Assembly: GCF_013414195.1 (NCBI RefSeq)
Contig: NZ_JAATTV010000008.1
Span: forward strand, 124,001-188,000
Direction of reading: 5' to 3'
Source of the DNA: Psychrobacter sp. BI730
GTDB lineage: Bacteria; Pseudomonadota; Gammaproteobacteria; Pseudomonadales; Moraxellaceae
Length of the DNA: 64,000 nt
Part shown: one piece after another, positions 46,020-54,925 of the stretch
Layout of the letters: the number at the start of each line of letters is the position of its first letter
Numbering within the stretch: position 1 is the first letter of the stretch
Position numbers and translations under genes: made by a program
The notes under the pieces: model-generated
Told to the model about the DNA's origin: nothing
The model's input: the letters and a program-made list of their open reading frames with translations, nothing else
Database searches by the model: none

Positions 46020-46104
46020 CAGTACTTAAAAACGTTCTATCCTAGCAATGACAGCATTACCTTTAGATTAACTATGGGTTTTTATTTAATAGAGATTACG
46101 TAAA

Positions 46105-46695
46105 ATGCTAACACTATATATGGTTCAATTGGGCGGCCGTCCTAAAGGCCGTCTGATTGAGCAACACGATATTTTCTTTGGTGCAGCCAGTCAAGTGAGT
46201 GACTTGATAGGAGATATCAATGAACATTGGCCTGAGGTAAAAAATAAATGGCATATTGATTCGTATCGAGCGATTGCCAAAGTGGGTAGTTATGCCATTA
46301 AGTTAATTGAACCAAGTCAGCAATTAAAGGCTGCTGCTGACTTAAAGTTATTCTTTATCAATCTAGGTGGCTATCAGCAGGACAGTTTTGAAGAATTCCA
46401 TTATAAGCTACTCATCGTTGCACCTAACCAAGCTGACGCGATCAAACAAGCAAAAAAAAGTGATTTTTATAAGCAATCTACTTTTAAAGATAAAACGTCA
46501 CCTTTCAATGCAGCTTCTCATATTGATGATAAGTTTGCAGTAGATATAGATGACATATATAACGTAAATGATCTTATCTCCAATGTTCAGCTTTCGATTG
46601 AGCCTATTAGTGATACAGATGAGCTGAATGCTAAAGAAGACAAAGAGTACGTCGGCTATCTAAGCATCAAGAATTTAAAGAAATTGGCGCTATAA
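46105..46695 (+). CDS. DUF1543-domain protein
   Basis: This 196-residue soluble protein of unknown function has the DUF1543 pattern LYMVQLGGRPKGRLIEQHDI near the N-terminus, with a second, related half (FFINLGGYQQDSFEEFHYKL, around residues 88-107). This suggests an internal duplication of one fold. The last 40 residues are acidic. It stands alone 85 bases after the phosphoesterase gene, with a weak ribosome site. Confidence 0.75.
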   Translation: MLTLYMVQLGGRPKGRLIEQHDIFFGAASQVSDLIGDINEHWPEVKNKWHIDSYRAIAKVGSYAIKLIEPSQQLKAAADLKLFFINLGGYQQDSFEEFHYKLLIVAPNQADAIKQAKKSDFYKQSTFKDKTSPFNAASHIDDKFAVDIDDIYNVNDLISNVQLSIEPISDTDELNAKEDKEYVGYLSIKNLKKLAL

Positions 46696-46854
46696 TAGAT
46701 TTATCTAAATTTTATAAAAGTAACTCAATACACGCTTGATTAAATAAACCTAATGGACAGCTTACGAGAGCAATCAGGACTCGACTAACTTGAATCATAC
46801 CCCAATTACCCCCATAATCTAACCAATTCTACATAATAAATAGCCTAAGCAAAT

Positions 46855-49800
46855 ATGCCCAATACTTCTAAGCCCAATATTCCTGAAAACAGCGATTCAG
46901 ATACATCTACTGTAAATGAAACTCAAGATACTAAGAAGCCAGCAGTACCACTGGCGGATCTACCAGTACTTGCTAAAGACAGCTATTACTTAAGCCGTCT
47001 TGAACGAGAGCTGGCACGTGCTGCTGTGTCTAAGAAGAAACAACCTAATCAGGGTTCTGAACAAAAGAACAACTCAGATGATGTACTCGCTAAAAAACGT
47101 GCTCAGTACGAGAAAATAAAAACGCGTTCTCAAGAAGCTGTGCAGGCACGTATCGATAGTATTCCAAGTGATTTACCTGCCAAACTAAATCTAGATCTGC
47201 CTGTTAGCCAGCGCGCAGAAGACTTAGTACAAGCGATTATCGATAATCAAGTCATTATTGTCGCTGGTGAGACGGGTTCTGGTAAAACGACGCAGTTGCC
47301 TAAGCTTGCGATGCTAGCAGGGCGCGGTATTACAGGCCAGATAGGGCATACACAGCCAAGACGATTGGCTGCTCGTAGTGTGGCAAACCGTATCGCAGAA
47401 GAGCTGGGTGAGCCATTAGGTAATACGGTCAGTTTTAAGATTCGCTTTAATGAGCAAGGGACAGCGCAATCTGTTGTAAAGCTCATGACGGATGGTATTT
47501 TGCTCGCTGAGTTGGGTCATGATCGGTTCTTGAGTAAGTACGATACGATTATTATCGATGAGGCGCATGAGCGTAGTTTAAACATCGATTTTATTATGGG
47601 TTATCTCAAAAAGATGCTGCCCAAGCGCCCAGATTTAAAAGTCATTATTACCTCGGCAACCCTTGATACCAAGCGCTTTAGTGAATACTTTAGCCGTTAT
47701 GATAGCAAGCTTAAACGGCAAGTCCCTGCGCCTATTTTTAATGTAGAAGGCCGTAGCTTTCCAGTAGAAGTCCGTTATCGTCCGTTGACAGATGAGCCAG
47801 TGAATAGCTCAGAAGATGACAGCTACGATGATTTTGAAGAGAACCTGCCACGTGCTGTGGTCGCCGCTGTCGAAGAGTGCTTTAGCGATGCGCAGAGTAA
47901 GGGTCACGCCGATCAAGCGGATATTTTGATATTTGCTGCGACTGAAGCGGAGATTCGCGAGACGCAGGAAGTGCTTGAGCGTCATGGCCCTCGCCATACA
48001 GAAGTACTGCCATTGTTTGCACGGCAGACTTATGAAGAGCAGCAGCGTATCTTTCAACCATCGGGTCGAGGTCGCCGTATTGTTATCGCGACCAACGTTG
48101 CTGAGACCGCATTAACCGTACCGGGTATTCGTTATGTTATTGACTTGGGTTTTGCGCGGATTTCGCGTTACTCATATCGCTCACGCGTACAGCGTTTACC
48201 GATTGAAGCAATTTCACAAGCAGCTGCCAATCAGCGTAAAGGTCGCTGTGGGCGTGTTGCTCCAGGTGTTTGTATTCGTCTTTATAGTGAAGAAGATTTT
48301 AGTGGCCGCCCTGAGTTTACTGAGCCTGAGATTTTACGTACTAACTTAGCGTCAGTAATCTTGCAAATGGCCAATCTACGTCTAGGTAGTGTGGATGACT
48401 TTGAATTCATTGAGCCGCCTGATAGCCGATTGGTTACTGATGGTCATAAACTGCTAGATGAATTGGGCGCTATTACTTCTAAGAAAGACATTGCTGCTCA
48501 AGACAAAGCTAACAAGCCAAAAGCGAGAAAAGGGCTTGATCACCTACGTTTGACAGCGACTGGTCAGAAAATGGCACGTATGCCAATCGATCCAAGGCTG
48601 GCACGTATGCTGGTGGCTGGTTCTGATTTTGATTGTATTCGTGAAATGCTGATCGTTGTGGCCGCGCTTGCTGTACAGGATCCACGTGAGCGTCCTGCCA
48701 ATAAACGTACACAAGCGGATCAAAAGCATGCGGTCTTCCGTCAAGACGACTCTGACTTTTTGTTTTATCTGAGCCTATGGAAGGCGCTGTTTGAAAAAGA
48801 TGAAGACGGCAATAAACTGTCTGGTAATCAGCGTAAGCAGTTTGCTAAGAAAAACTATTTAAGCTTCCCACGTGTACGTGAATGGCATCAGACACACCGT
48901 CAATTGGTACAAATGGTCACTGAGCTGAAATTAACTGATGTCAATGAATCAAAAGCTGCTGATAAAAATGTGGCTGTCAATGATCCGACAGCGATCGAAG
49001 ATGAAGAGCTAAAAGCGGTCAAATATGCCAATCTGCATAGAGCGTTATTGACGGGTTTATTGTCTATCATCGCGCATAAGACTGAAAGCCGCGGTGAGTA
49101 TTTGGCTGCGCGTCAGCAAAAGGCCAAGATATTCCCAGCCAGTACGGTGTTTAAACAAATACCCCCTTGGGTGATGGCATTTGAAATGGTGGAGACTTCA
49201 CAAGTCTTTATGCGTACTGTTGCCAAAATCGAACCAGAATGGATTATTTCAGCAGCAGGTGACTTGCTGAAATATCACTATTTCGAACCACATTGGTCCA
49301 AGAAAACAGGACGCGTCAAAGCTTACGCACAGATTAGTTTGTTTGGGCTGATTATTATTAGTAAGCAGCTGACTAACTATGAGCAAGTTAATTTAGTTGA
49401 ATCACGAGAGATATTTATCCGTGATGGCTTAGTGACGGGCAACTTTGGTCGCAATGCACCATTTTTACAACATAACATGGATAAGATTGCTCATGTTGAG
49501 CGTATCGAAGACAAGCTGCGTCGCCGCGATTTGTTGGTAGATGAAGAGACGCTGTATCAGTTCTATGATAAGAAAATTCCTGAGCACGTTGCCAGTCGCA
49601 AAGCGTTTGAAGATTGGCGTGCAGAAGTCGAAAAGCATAATGCCAAGCATCTATTCTTTACTGATGAAGACGTACTTAATAGCCAAGCGCCGACCACAGG
49701 TGACTTCCCAGAAGTGTGGAAGCTGGGCGATCTAAAGCTGCCACTCCGCTATATCTTTGATCCAGCCAGCGATGATGATGGTGTGACCATACGTGTACCG

Positions 49801-51087
49801 CTTGCCGCATTACCGCAGCTCGACGCTATTGAGCTACTGTGGGGCGTGCCCGGTTGGCGCTATGAATTGGTGTTGCAGCTGCTCAAGTCGCTACCAAAAG
49901 AGATACGTCGTCAAATCGTACCGATACCCAATACTGCAGACAGTTTGTTTGATGAGTTGCAACCAAAGGGTGGACAAGGGTTACTGAAGCAGCTGTGTCA
50001 GGCATTACATCGTCGCGGTATCATGTCGGTGACGCCAGAGAACTTCAATCCATCTACGATTGATCGTTATTTGCAGCCACAAATCTGCGTGGTCGATGAG
50101 AAAAACCGTATCATCGAAAAAGGCCGTGATCTACAAACCCTACAGATTCGTCATGCATCTGAAACCAGTCAAGCGGTAAATGAGCAGCAAGGCGTGCATA
50201 CTGAGTTCCCTGAGCATTTTGCTTTTAGCAAAAACCATCATAGTGCAGGTGTGGTGATGAAACAGTTTGCAGCGCTTGTCGCTGATGAAGCGGGAGAAGC
50301 TGTATCGATTCATCAATACACTGATGTCAATGCAGCACTTCAAGCACATCGTATCGGGGTGCTGACTTTAATCAAAGGCAAACTTGGTGCAAAGAAAAAG
50401 CAATTAACGAGCCAAATCGATAGTATCTTTAAACTGGCATTTGCGCCACTTGGCGACATGGATAAACTCAAAACGATCGTTATAGATGCTGCGTTAGACG
50501 CGGCTCTCGAAGAGCACTATGTCTTATTTGATCATTCTGAAAATTTACCAGAAAGCGCTGATAACATCGCAGTTGGATTGAGCGAGGAGCTACCGTTTAC
50601 CTCTGAAGAGTATGCACAAACTCTCGAAGTGGTAGTGAATAACTTCTTATTAACTGGTCAAAGCGTCATCAAAACGCTTAAGAATGTCTACACTCGTTGG
50701 CAGCGCATTCGCCAAGGGTTATTGATGTTAGATCGTGAGATATTTGGTGAGTCTATCGATGATATCGAAGATCAGCTAGAAGACTTACATTTGGCAGATT
50801 TTGTTTATCGGATGGACTATAGCCACTGGCAACAGTACCCACGCTATCTTGAAGCGCTACAGATTCGACTAGAGCGTCTGGAGCACAATCTCGACGCTGA
50901 CCTTGATGGCGTCTACGCGCTTGACTTGCATATGGAGCGGCTAGCAGGACGTGCGGATAAAGAAGCTATCAGTGAGTATCGTTGGATGGTGGAAGAGTAT
51001 CGTATTCAACTGTTTGCCCAGCCTATGAAAACTCGTATGGCAGTATCGCCCAAGCGTCTAAGCAAGATGTGGGATAAGGTGAGTTAG
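46855..51087 (+). CDS. hrpA: ATP-dependent RNA helicase HrpA
   Basis: This DEAH-box 3'-5' RNA helicase of 1410 residues fits the 1300-residue HrpA family. In order: a charged N-terminus (1-105), Walker A GETGSGKTTQLPK near 140, DEAH in IIIDEAHERSLN, SATLD, the helicase C motif TNVAETALTVPGI, QRKGRCGRVAPG, then the OB-fold and the long C-terminal region (DUF3418) ending RLSKMWDKVS. E. coli HrpA helps resolve stalled ribosomes; this one presumably does the same. About 100 extra residues, mostly charged, lie at the N-terminus and near 640-660. Confidence 0.95.
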   Translation: MPNTSKPNIPENSDSDTSTVNETQDTKKPAVPLADLPVLAKDSYYLSRLERELARAAVSKKKQPNQGSEQKNNSDDVLAKKRAQYEKIKTRSQEAVQARIDSIPSDLPAKLNLDLPVSQRAEDLVQAIIDNQVIIVAGETGSGKTTQLPKLAMLAGRGITGQIGHTQPRRLAARSVANRIAEELGEPLGNTVSFKIRFNEQGTAQSVVKLMTDGILLAELGHDRFLSKYDTIIIDEAHERSLNIDFIMGYLKKMLPKRPDLKVIITSATLDTKRFSEYFSRYDSKLKRQVPAPIFNVEGRSFPVEVRYRPLTDEPVNSSEDDSYDDFEENLPRAVVAAVEECFSDAQSKGHADQADILIFAATEAEIRETQEVLERHGPRHTEVLPLFARQTYEEQQRIFQPSGRGRRIVIATNVAETALTVPGIRYVIDLGFARISRYSYRSRVQRLPIEAISQAAANQRKGRCGRVAPGVCIRLYSEEDFSGRPEFTEPEILRTNLASVILQMANLRLGSVDDFEFIEPPDSRLVTDGHKLLDELGAITSKKDIAAQDKANKPKARKGLDHLRLTATGQKMARMPIDPRLARMLVAGSDFDCIREMLIVVAALAVQDPRERPANKRTQADQKHAVFRQDDSDFLFYLSLWKALFEKDEDGNKLSGNQRKQFAKKNYLSFPRVREWHQTHRQLVQMVTELKLTDVNESKAADKNVAVNDPTAIEDEELKAVKYANLHRALLTGLLSIIAHKTESRGEYLAARQQKAKIFPASTVFKQIPPWVMAFEMVETSQVFMRTVAKIEPEWIISAAGDLLKYHYFEPHWSKKTGRVKAYAQISLFGLIIISKQLTNYEQVNLVESREIFIRDGLVTGNFGRNAPFLQHNMDKIAHVERIEDKLRRRDLLVDEETLYQFYDKKIPEHVASRKAFEDWRAEVEKHNAKHLFFTDEDVLNSQAPTTGDFPEVWKLGDLKLPLRYIFDPASDDDGVTIRVPLAALPQLDAIELLWGVPGWRYELVLQLLKSLPKEIRRQIVPIPNTADSLFDELQPKGGQGLLKQLCQALHRRGIMSVTPENFNPSTIDRYLQPQICVVDEKNRIIEKGRDLQTLQIRHASETSQAVNEQQGVHTEFPEHFAFSKNHHSAGVVMKQFAALVADEAGEAVSIHQYTDVNAALQAHRIGVLTLIKGKLGAKKKQLTSQIDSIFKLAFAPLGDMDKLKTIVIDAALDAALEEHYVLFDHSENLPESADNIAVGLSEELPFTSEEYAQTLEVVVNNFLLTGQSVIKTLKNVYTRWQRIRQGLLMLDREIFGESIDDIEDQLEDLHLADFVYRMDYSHWQQYPRYLEALQIRLERLEHNLDADLDGVYALDLHMERLAGRADKEAISEYRWMVEEYRIQLFAQPMKTRMAVSPKRLSKMWDKVS

Positions 51088-51227
51088 GCTAAGTTTTAGG
51101 TTTGTATGGTACGCTATATTATAGAGTGCGCATTAATTTTATGATGTGTGCTTTATTACTATGTGTTCTACATGCCATATGTTACCTACTAAATTGGATA
51201 TCAATCTCAAATAAAAGGATTATTAGG

Positions 51228-51833
51228 ATGTGGGATGAACGCTATAGCGGCACAGAGTTCGCATTTGGCACCGAACCTAATGATTTTTTGAGAGAGACAT
51301 TTGAGCAGATACCTGTAGGTGGACACGTACTTTGTCTAGCAGAGGGCGAGGGTAGGAATGCAGTATTCTTAGCTGAGCAAGGCTTCAAGGTAACTGCGAT
51401 GGATAAGTCCGAAGTAGGTCTGACCAAAGCGAACAAGTTGGCCAGAGATAGAGGCGTAGCTATTATCACGCAAGTAGCTGATTTAGCAGATTACAACTTT
51501 GGTCAGGATAAATGGGACGCTATAGTTTCTATCTGGGCACACGTGCCCAAAACGGTACGTCAATATGTACATGCACAAGTTGGCACTGCTCTCAAGCCAG
51601 ATGGCGTATTTATCGTCGAAGCTTATACAGAACGACAGCTTGAAACAGAGGCAGTCGGTGGACTACCTGCCAGTCAAAGGGAACGTTTTGGCACTTTAAA
51701 GAACTTTCAAAATGAGCTTGTAGGGCTGAACGAAGTGACTGGTGTAGAGAAGTTGCGTATGGTATCAGAAGGAAAGCGCCATCAAGGGCTTAGCGCTGTA
51801 GTACAGTTTGTTGGCAAAAAAGCCAGCAATTAG
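51228..51833 (+). CDS. Class I SAM-dependent methyltransferase
   Basis: This 201-residue methyltransferase begins MWDERYSGTEFAFGTEPNDF. It has the SAM-binding motif I VLCLAEGEGRNAVFLAEQGF, the acidic motif VTAMDKSEVGL and WDAIVSIWAHVP. It resembles TehB/thiopurine-like small-molecule methyltransferases. I start at ATG 51228, eight bases after AAAAGGA. The longer frame from 51102 would add 42 residues encoded by the AT-rich gap after hrpA. The substrate is unknown. Confidence 0.87.
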   Translation: MWDERYSGTEFAFGTEPNDFLRETFEQIPVGGHVLCLAEGEGRNAVFLAEQGFKVTAMDKSEVGLTKANKLARDRGVAIITQVADLADYNFGQDKWDAIVSIWAHVPKTVRQYVHAQVGTALKPDGVFIVEAYTERQLETEAVGGLPASQRERFGTLKNFQNELVGLNEVTGVEKLRMVSEGKRHQGLSAVVQFVGKKASN

Positions 51834-51879
51834 CCGTTGTAAGTTAAATCTATTGATCGTTTTAGTAGCTATATATAGT

Positions 51880-51911
51880 TAGAGAAGATAGTTTGCAAAC
51901 TATCTTCTCTA
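51880..51911. repeat. Perfect 32-bp palindrome
   Basis: TAGAGAAGATAGTTTG at 51880-51895 is followed directly by its exact complement through 51911. It lies 47 bases after the methyltransferase stop, without a T tract. It could fold as a hairpin in RNA or bind a dimeric protein. Confidence 0.7.
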
Positions 51912-51946
51912 TGAGCTATTAAGGCTTAATGTTTGATAGTTAGCGA

Positions 51947-52016
51947 CTGGTATCTAATGTCTAGTATTTAATGATTGGTACTTGATAATTGGCACTTAAT
52001 GATTGGTATCTAATGG
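51947..52016. repeat. 14-bp tandem repeat, five units
   Basis: Five contiguous 14-base units fit the consensus TTGGTAYYTAATGA: CTGGTATCTAATGT, CTAGTATTTAATGA, TTGGTACTTGATAA, TTGGCACTTAATGA and TTGGTATCTAATGG. The last unit runs into the stop codon (52010-52012) of the minus-strand gene. I see no function; copy number may vary between strains. Confidence 0.8.
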
Positions 52017-52339
52017 CTAATCTTTTCTGTCAATACACCCATGCTATAAAGTATATAGGCAATCACAGTTAATGCGACGATAAATGGAGTAAGTATCCAA
52101 ATCACAATATTGATTAAAAGTGATGGTAACAATCCATTGAACAATTCAATATCTGGTGCGAAAAAATCGGTCATGACATCGACTGCACGCTTAGCGATAG
52201 GGAATAGCAAAGTGCTGAAAGCTAACATATAAATGTACTTACTAAAGCCAGGGTCACTCATGACTACCATAAAGTAGAACACTGTAAAAAACGTGATGCC
52301 AAGTGCCCAGCATTTGAGAGTGTAGCTTAAACGAATCAT
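52010..52339 (-). CDS. Small hydrophobic membrane protein, unknown
   Basis: This 109-residue protein has three or four membrane helices (about 10-30, 38-52, 70-100). GGGAGGAGATAAC before the ATG is one of the strongest ribosome sites in the window, which supports a real gene. I recognise no family. Its 3' end overlaps the last unit of a 14-bp tandem repeat, so its C-terminus (LTEKISH) may be variable. Confidence 0.7.
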   Translation of the reverse strand: MIRLSYTLKCWALGITFFTVFYFMVVMSDPGFSKYIYMLAFSTLLFPIAKRAVDVMTDFFAPDIELFNGLLPSLLINIVIWILTPFIVALTVIAYILYSMGVLTEKISH

Positions 52340-52597
52340 GTTATCTCCTCCCTAAGCTTTCTATTGATCGCTTTACATCGATCGTACACAGAGTAAAGCT
52401 GCTCCTATACATTCATTATTTTAAATATATGCAATATGTTATAATACGAATATATGGTCACGTCAACCAATTTTTCTATTTATTTGAAATACTTCACAAG
52501 TTATTCAACTTAAAAATGTTGTTTTTTTGGGAAGAGTTTCATAGGTATAGTAGAAAATAGCCTAAGCAAATTAAATTTATTCTATTAGAAAATAAAA

Positions 52598-53312
52598 GGG
52601 GCTGTAGTAGATAAGGATTAAATATCACACCATTTTCTCAAGGTTTTCAGCTGATTAGATGGTGAGCCATAGTTGAATCTAAACTCGCACTCTTTTAAAA
52701 ACAAATGGAAGTTCTTCTTATTAATCCCATTATACTTTCTGAGTGTTCGTTTGGACTGATTCCAGAAGTTCTCAATGCCATTGATGTGATTGTTCTTACC
52801 GCAAATGAACTCTATAGAGTGATTGACTCTGAAATGTTTAAACTCACTCACATCTAATGCATTGTAACTTCGATAGCTATCCGTATAAACAAAGCTGTCA
52901 GGCTTGATTTTACGCTTAATAACAGGCATTAGGGTAGTCTGTTTGGTGTCTGCTACGACAATGGTATAAACCTTACCGTTTCGTTTTAGAATACCAAATA
53001 CAGCGGTTTTACCAGCTGCCCCGCGACCTCTTTTGCCTTTGCGTACACCGCCAAAGTAACTTTCATCTAATTCGACCTCACCATCAAAAAGCTCATCAGC
53101 TTCTAATGAGAGATGGTAATCTATCACAAGTCTTATTTTATGATAAAAAAGTGCAGCAGTATTAGGCTGAATATCAAGCAAATCTGCGGCTGTTCTAGCA
53201 GTCACTTCAGCTGTGAAAAACTCTAACAGCCTTCGCTGTGCTTTTTTACTTAGTTTACAACGGGTTATCTTCATAAAAGTAGTCTAGCATAGTGCTTATC
53301 TACTACAGCCCC
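52598..53312 (-). mobile_element. IS1595-family insertion sequence (715 bp)
   Basis: The ends are an 18-bp perfect inverted repeat GGGGCTGTAGTAGATAAG at 52598-52615 and its complement at 53295-53312. One transposase gene fills the interior. Size and transposase match the small IS1016-like branch of IS1595. The family usually makes 8-bp target duplications, but the flanks (AAATAAAA and AAAATTAT) do not match, so the duplication has decayed or the insertion arose by recombination. Confidence 0.9.
52618..53274 (-). CDS. IS1595-family (IS1016-like) transposase
   Basis: This intact 218-residue DDE transposase (ISXO2-like domain) moves the surrounding element by cut-and-paste. Catalytic positions appear as aspartate in ELDESYFGG, aspartate in VYTDSYRSYN and glutamate in GIENFWNQSKR. 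The N-terminal helix-turn-helix (ARTAADLLDIQPNTAALFYH) replaces the zinc ribbon of larger family members. The frame is complete from ATG to TAA, so it may be active. Confidence 0.92.
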   Translation of the reverse strand: MKITRCKLSKKAQRRLLEFFTAEVTARTAADLLDIQPNTAALFYHKIRLVIDYHLSLEADELFDGEVELDESYFGGVRKGKRGRGAAGKTAVFGILKRNGKVYTIVVADTKQTTLMPVIKRKIKPDSFVYTDSYRSYNALDVSEFKHFRVNHSIEFICGKNNHINGIENFWNQSKRTLRKYNGINKKNFHLFLKECEFRFNYGSPSNQLKTLRKWCDI

Positions 53313-53322
53313 AAAATTATAA

Positions 53323-54174
53323 CTACAACTCATTGCTTGGGCTCAGACCAAAAAACCGCTTATATTCTCGGCTAAACTGACTAGGACTTTCGTAGCCTAC
53401 TTGCATCGCTATTTGTGATATTTGCGCCCCATGCATCTTAATTAAGCGTCTGGCTTCCATTAAACGTAAGCTTTTTTGATACTGTAGCGGACTCAGCTGG
53501 GTTATTTCTTTAAAATGCTGATGAAACCCTGAGACACTCATGCCGCATCTACTAGCCAAGCTCTCAACCATGATAGGTTCATCTAGATGTGCCTTTATCC
53601 AGTCAGTTGCTTGGGCAATGCGGTGTGTATGGCTACCGCTAACGACCAATTGCTTAAGTTTGTTGCCTTGCTCAGCCAAGAGTAGGCGATAGTATATTTC
53701 TTGTTGAATTAAAGAAGACAGAAAATCAATATCGTTTGGATAATCAAGCAAGTGTATCAATCGATCAAACGCGTCCATTACGGTGTCATCTAAGTGCCAC
53801 TTTATTCCTAAATGGCTGCCTGCTACTGGGTGTGTGGTCGGTATCTGTGATAAGACATCTCTAATCATGGCTAAATCTAATTTCATTGATAAAACAATGA
53901 CAGGGTTCTTTATCGAAGCGTGTTTAATATGCATACTTAGCGGTATATTAACTGGACAGAACATCAAGTTACTATTGTCAAACCTTTGACAGTCAGCACC
54001 CAAGTAAATCTCTCGTTCACCTTGCAGTACAATACAAATACTTGGCTCTTGAATATAGCTCACGGCTTTGCTTGGTTTGTCCGCGCAGTAAAAGAACAAG
54101 CCTGAAACAGCGGACTCGATGGTTTTATTTCTAGGTAGTACTGCTAAAAGTTGGTCAATAGTCGTTTGATTCAT
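53323..54174 (-). CDS. AraC-family transcriptional regulator
   Basis: This 283-residue regulator has an N-terminal ligand-sensing domain of the AraC_N type (EPSICIVLQGEREIYLG). Its C-terminal double helix-turn-helix (MVESLASRCGMSVSGFHQHF; ISQIAMQVGYESPSQFSREY) ends LSPSNEL. Members of this subgroup often regulate adjacent oxidoreductases or efflux genes. It is divergent from ohr, with 166 bases between, so it may control ohr in place of the usual MarR-type OhrR; that is inference. An IS ends 11 bases beyond its stop codon. Confidence 0.9.
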   Translation of the reverse strand: MNQTTIDQLLAVLPRNKTIESAVSGLFFYCADKPSKAVSYIQEPSICIVLQGEREIYLGADCQRFDNSNLMFCPVNIPLSMHIKHASIKNPVIVLSMKLDLAMIRDVLSQIPTTHPVAGSHLGIKWHLDDTVMDAFDRLIHLLDYPNDIDFLSSLIQQEIYYRLLLAEQGNKLKQLVVSGSHTHRIAQATDWIKAHLDEPIMVESLASRCGMSVSGFHQHFKEITQLSPLQYQKSLRLMEARRLIKMHGAQISQIAMQVGYESPSQFSREYKRFFGLSPSNEL

Positions 54175-54340
54175 CACGAGTGCTTATTTTATAGAGTTGC
54201 CTGATAGTATAAATATTTGTAGGATTAGGCAAGAGTTATAGAGGTTTGTTCTAACGTATAAATGCAGAGGATTCTATAATAATCTCATCGCAACAGCGTA
54301 AGTACGACCTCTAATAATATGAAACAAGGAATAATTACTC

Positions 54341-54754
54341 ATGAAAATATTTTATAAAACGCGTGCAACCGCTACTGGTGGACGTTCTGGCCATACTGGA
54401 TTAGACGATGGTTCTTTAGGATTTGACTTGGTATCTTTTCAAGAGCAAGACAAAGAAGGCGTGAATCCAGAACAGCTTTTTGCAATGGGTTACGCGGCTT
54501 GTTTTGATAGCGCTTTGAGCATGACTGCACAGCACATGAAATTGCCTGTTACCGCTTCAAAAACCTCTGCGCAAGTAGGTATCGGTATGAAAGCTGACGG
54601 TAGCTACAACCTAGAGATAGAGCTGTCTGTAGAAGTATCAGGTATTGATGAAGCGCAGGCGCAGCAGTTGATCGAAGCTACGCATCAGGTGTGCCCGTAT
54701 TCTAATGCTACTCGCGGCAATGTCGATACTCGTCTAGAAGTTACTGTTGCTTAA
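54341..54754 (+). CDS. ohr: Organic hydroperoxide resistance protein
   Basis: Ohr is a thiol peroxidase that reduces organic and fatty-acid hydroperoxides, recycled by lipoylated proteins. The 137 residues carry the peroxidatic cysteine in GYAACFDSAL and the resolving cysteine in HQVCPYSNATRGN, with the conserved arginine near the N-terminus (TRATATGGRSG). AAGGA lies 11 bases before the ATG, and TATAAT at 54275-54280 may be its -10. It is divergent from an AraC-type gene. Confidence 0.95.
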   Translation: MKIFYKTRATATGGRSGHTGLDDGSLGFDLVSFQEQDKEGVNPEQLFAMGYAACFDSALSMTAQHMKLPVTASKTSAQVGIGMKADGSYNLEIELSVEVSGIDEAQAQQLIEATHQVCPYSNATRGNVDTRLEVTVA

Positions 54755-54814
54755 ATGCTGTTGTTCAACGACTGTTGACCGTAGACTAGCAATATTAAAA
54801 TAATAACTCGAATA

Positions 54815-54850
54815 TAAAACGCCTCGATTTATAAGAGTCGGGGCGTTTTA
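54815..54850. terminator. Terminator between ohr and the EamA gene
   Basis: The stem AAAACGCCTCGA/TCGGGGCGTTTT with one wobble pair lies between converging genes and is suited to both directions. Confidence 0.85.
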
Positions 54851-54925
54851 TGTTGTCTGGTAGAATCATAAGCTGGAACTTTTTCTGAGCAGTTTAGCTA
54901 ATGATAGGTTGTTAATAGCATTATT

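Noticed and set aside
47247-47486. Open frames opposite and within hrpA
   Set aside because: They are shadows of the helicase frame, which is continuous and conserved throughout.
51102-51227. A 42-residue hydrophobic extension of the methyltransferase
   Set aside because: It has no start signal and reads through the AT-rich gap after hrpA; ATG 51228 has AAAAGGA and gives a family-like N-terminus.
52590-53320. Eight-base target duplication for the IS1595 element
   Set aside because: The flanks AAATAAAA and AAAATTAT do not match, and shifting the boundary would break the inverted repeat.
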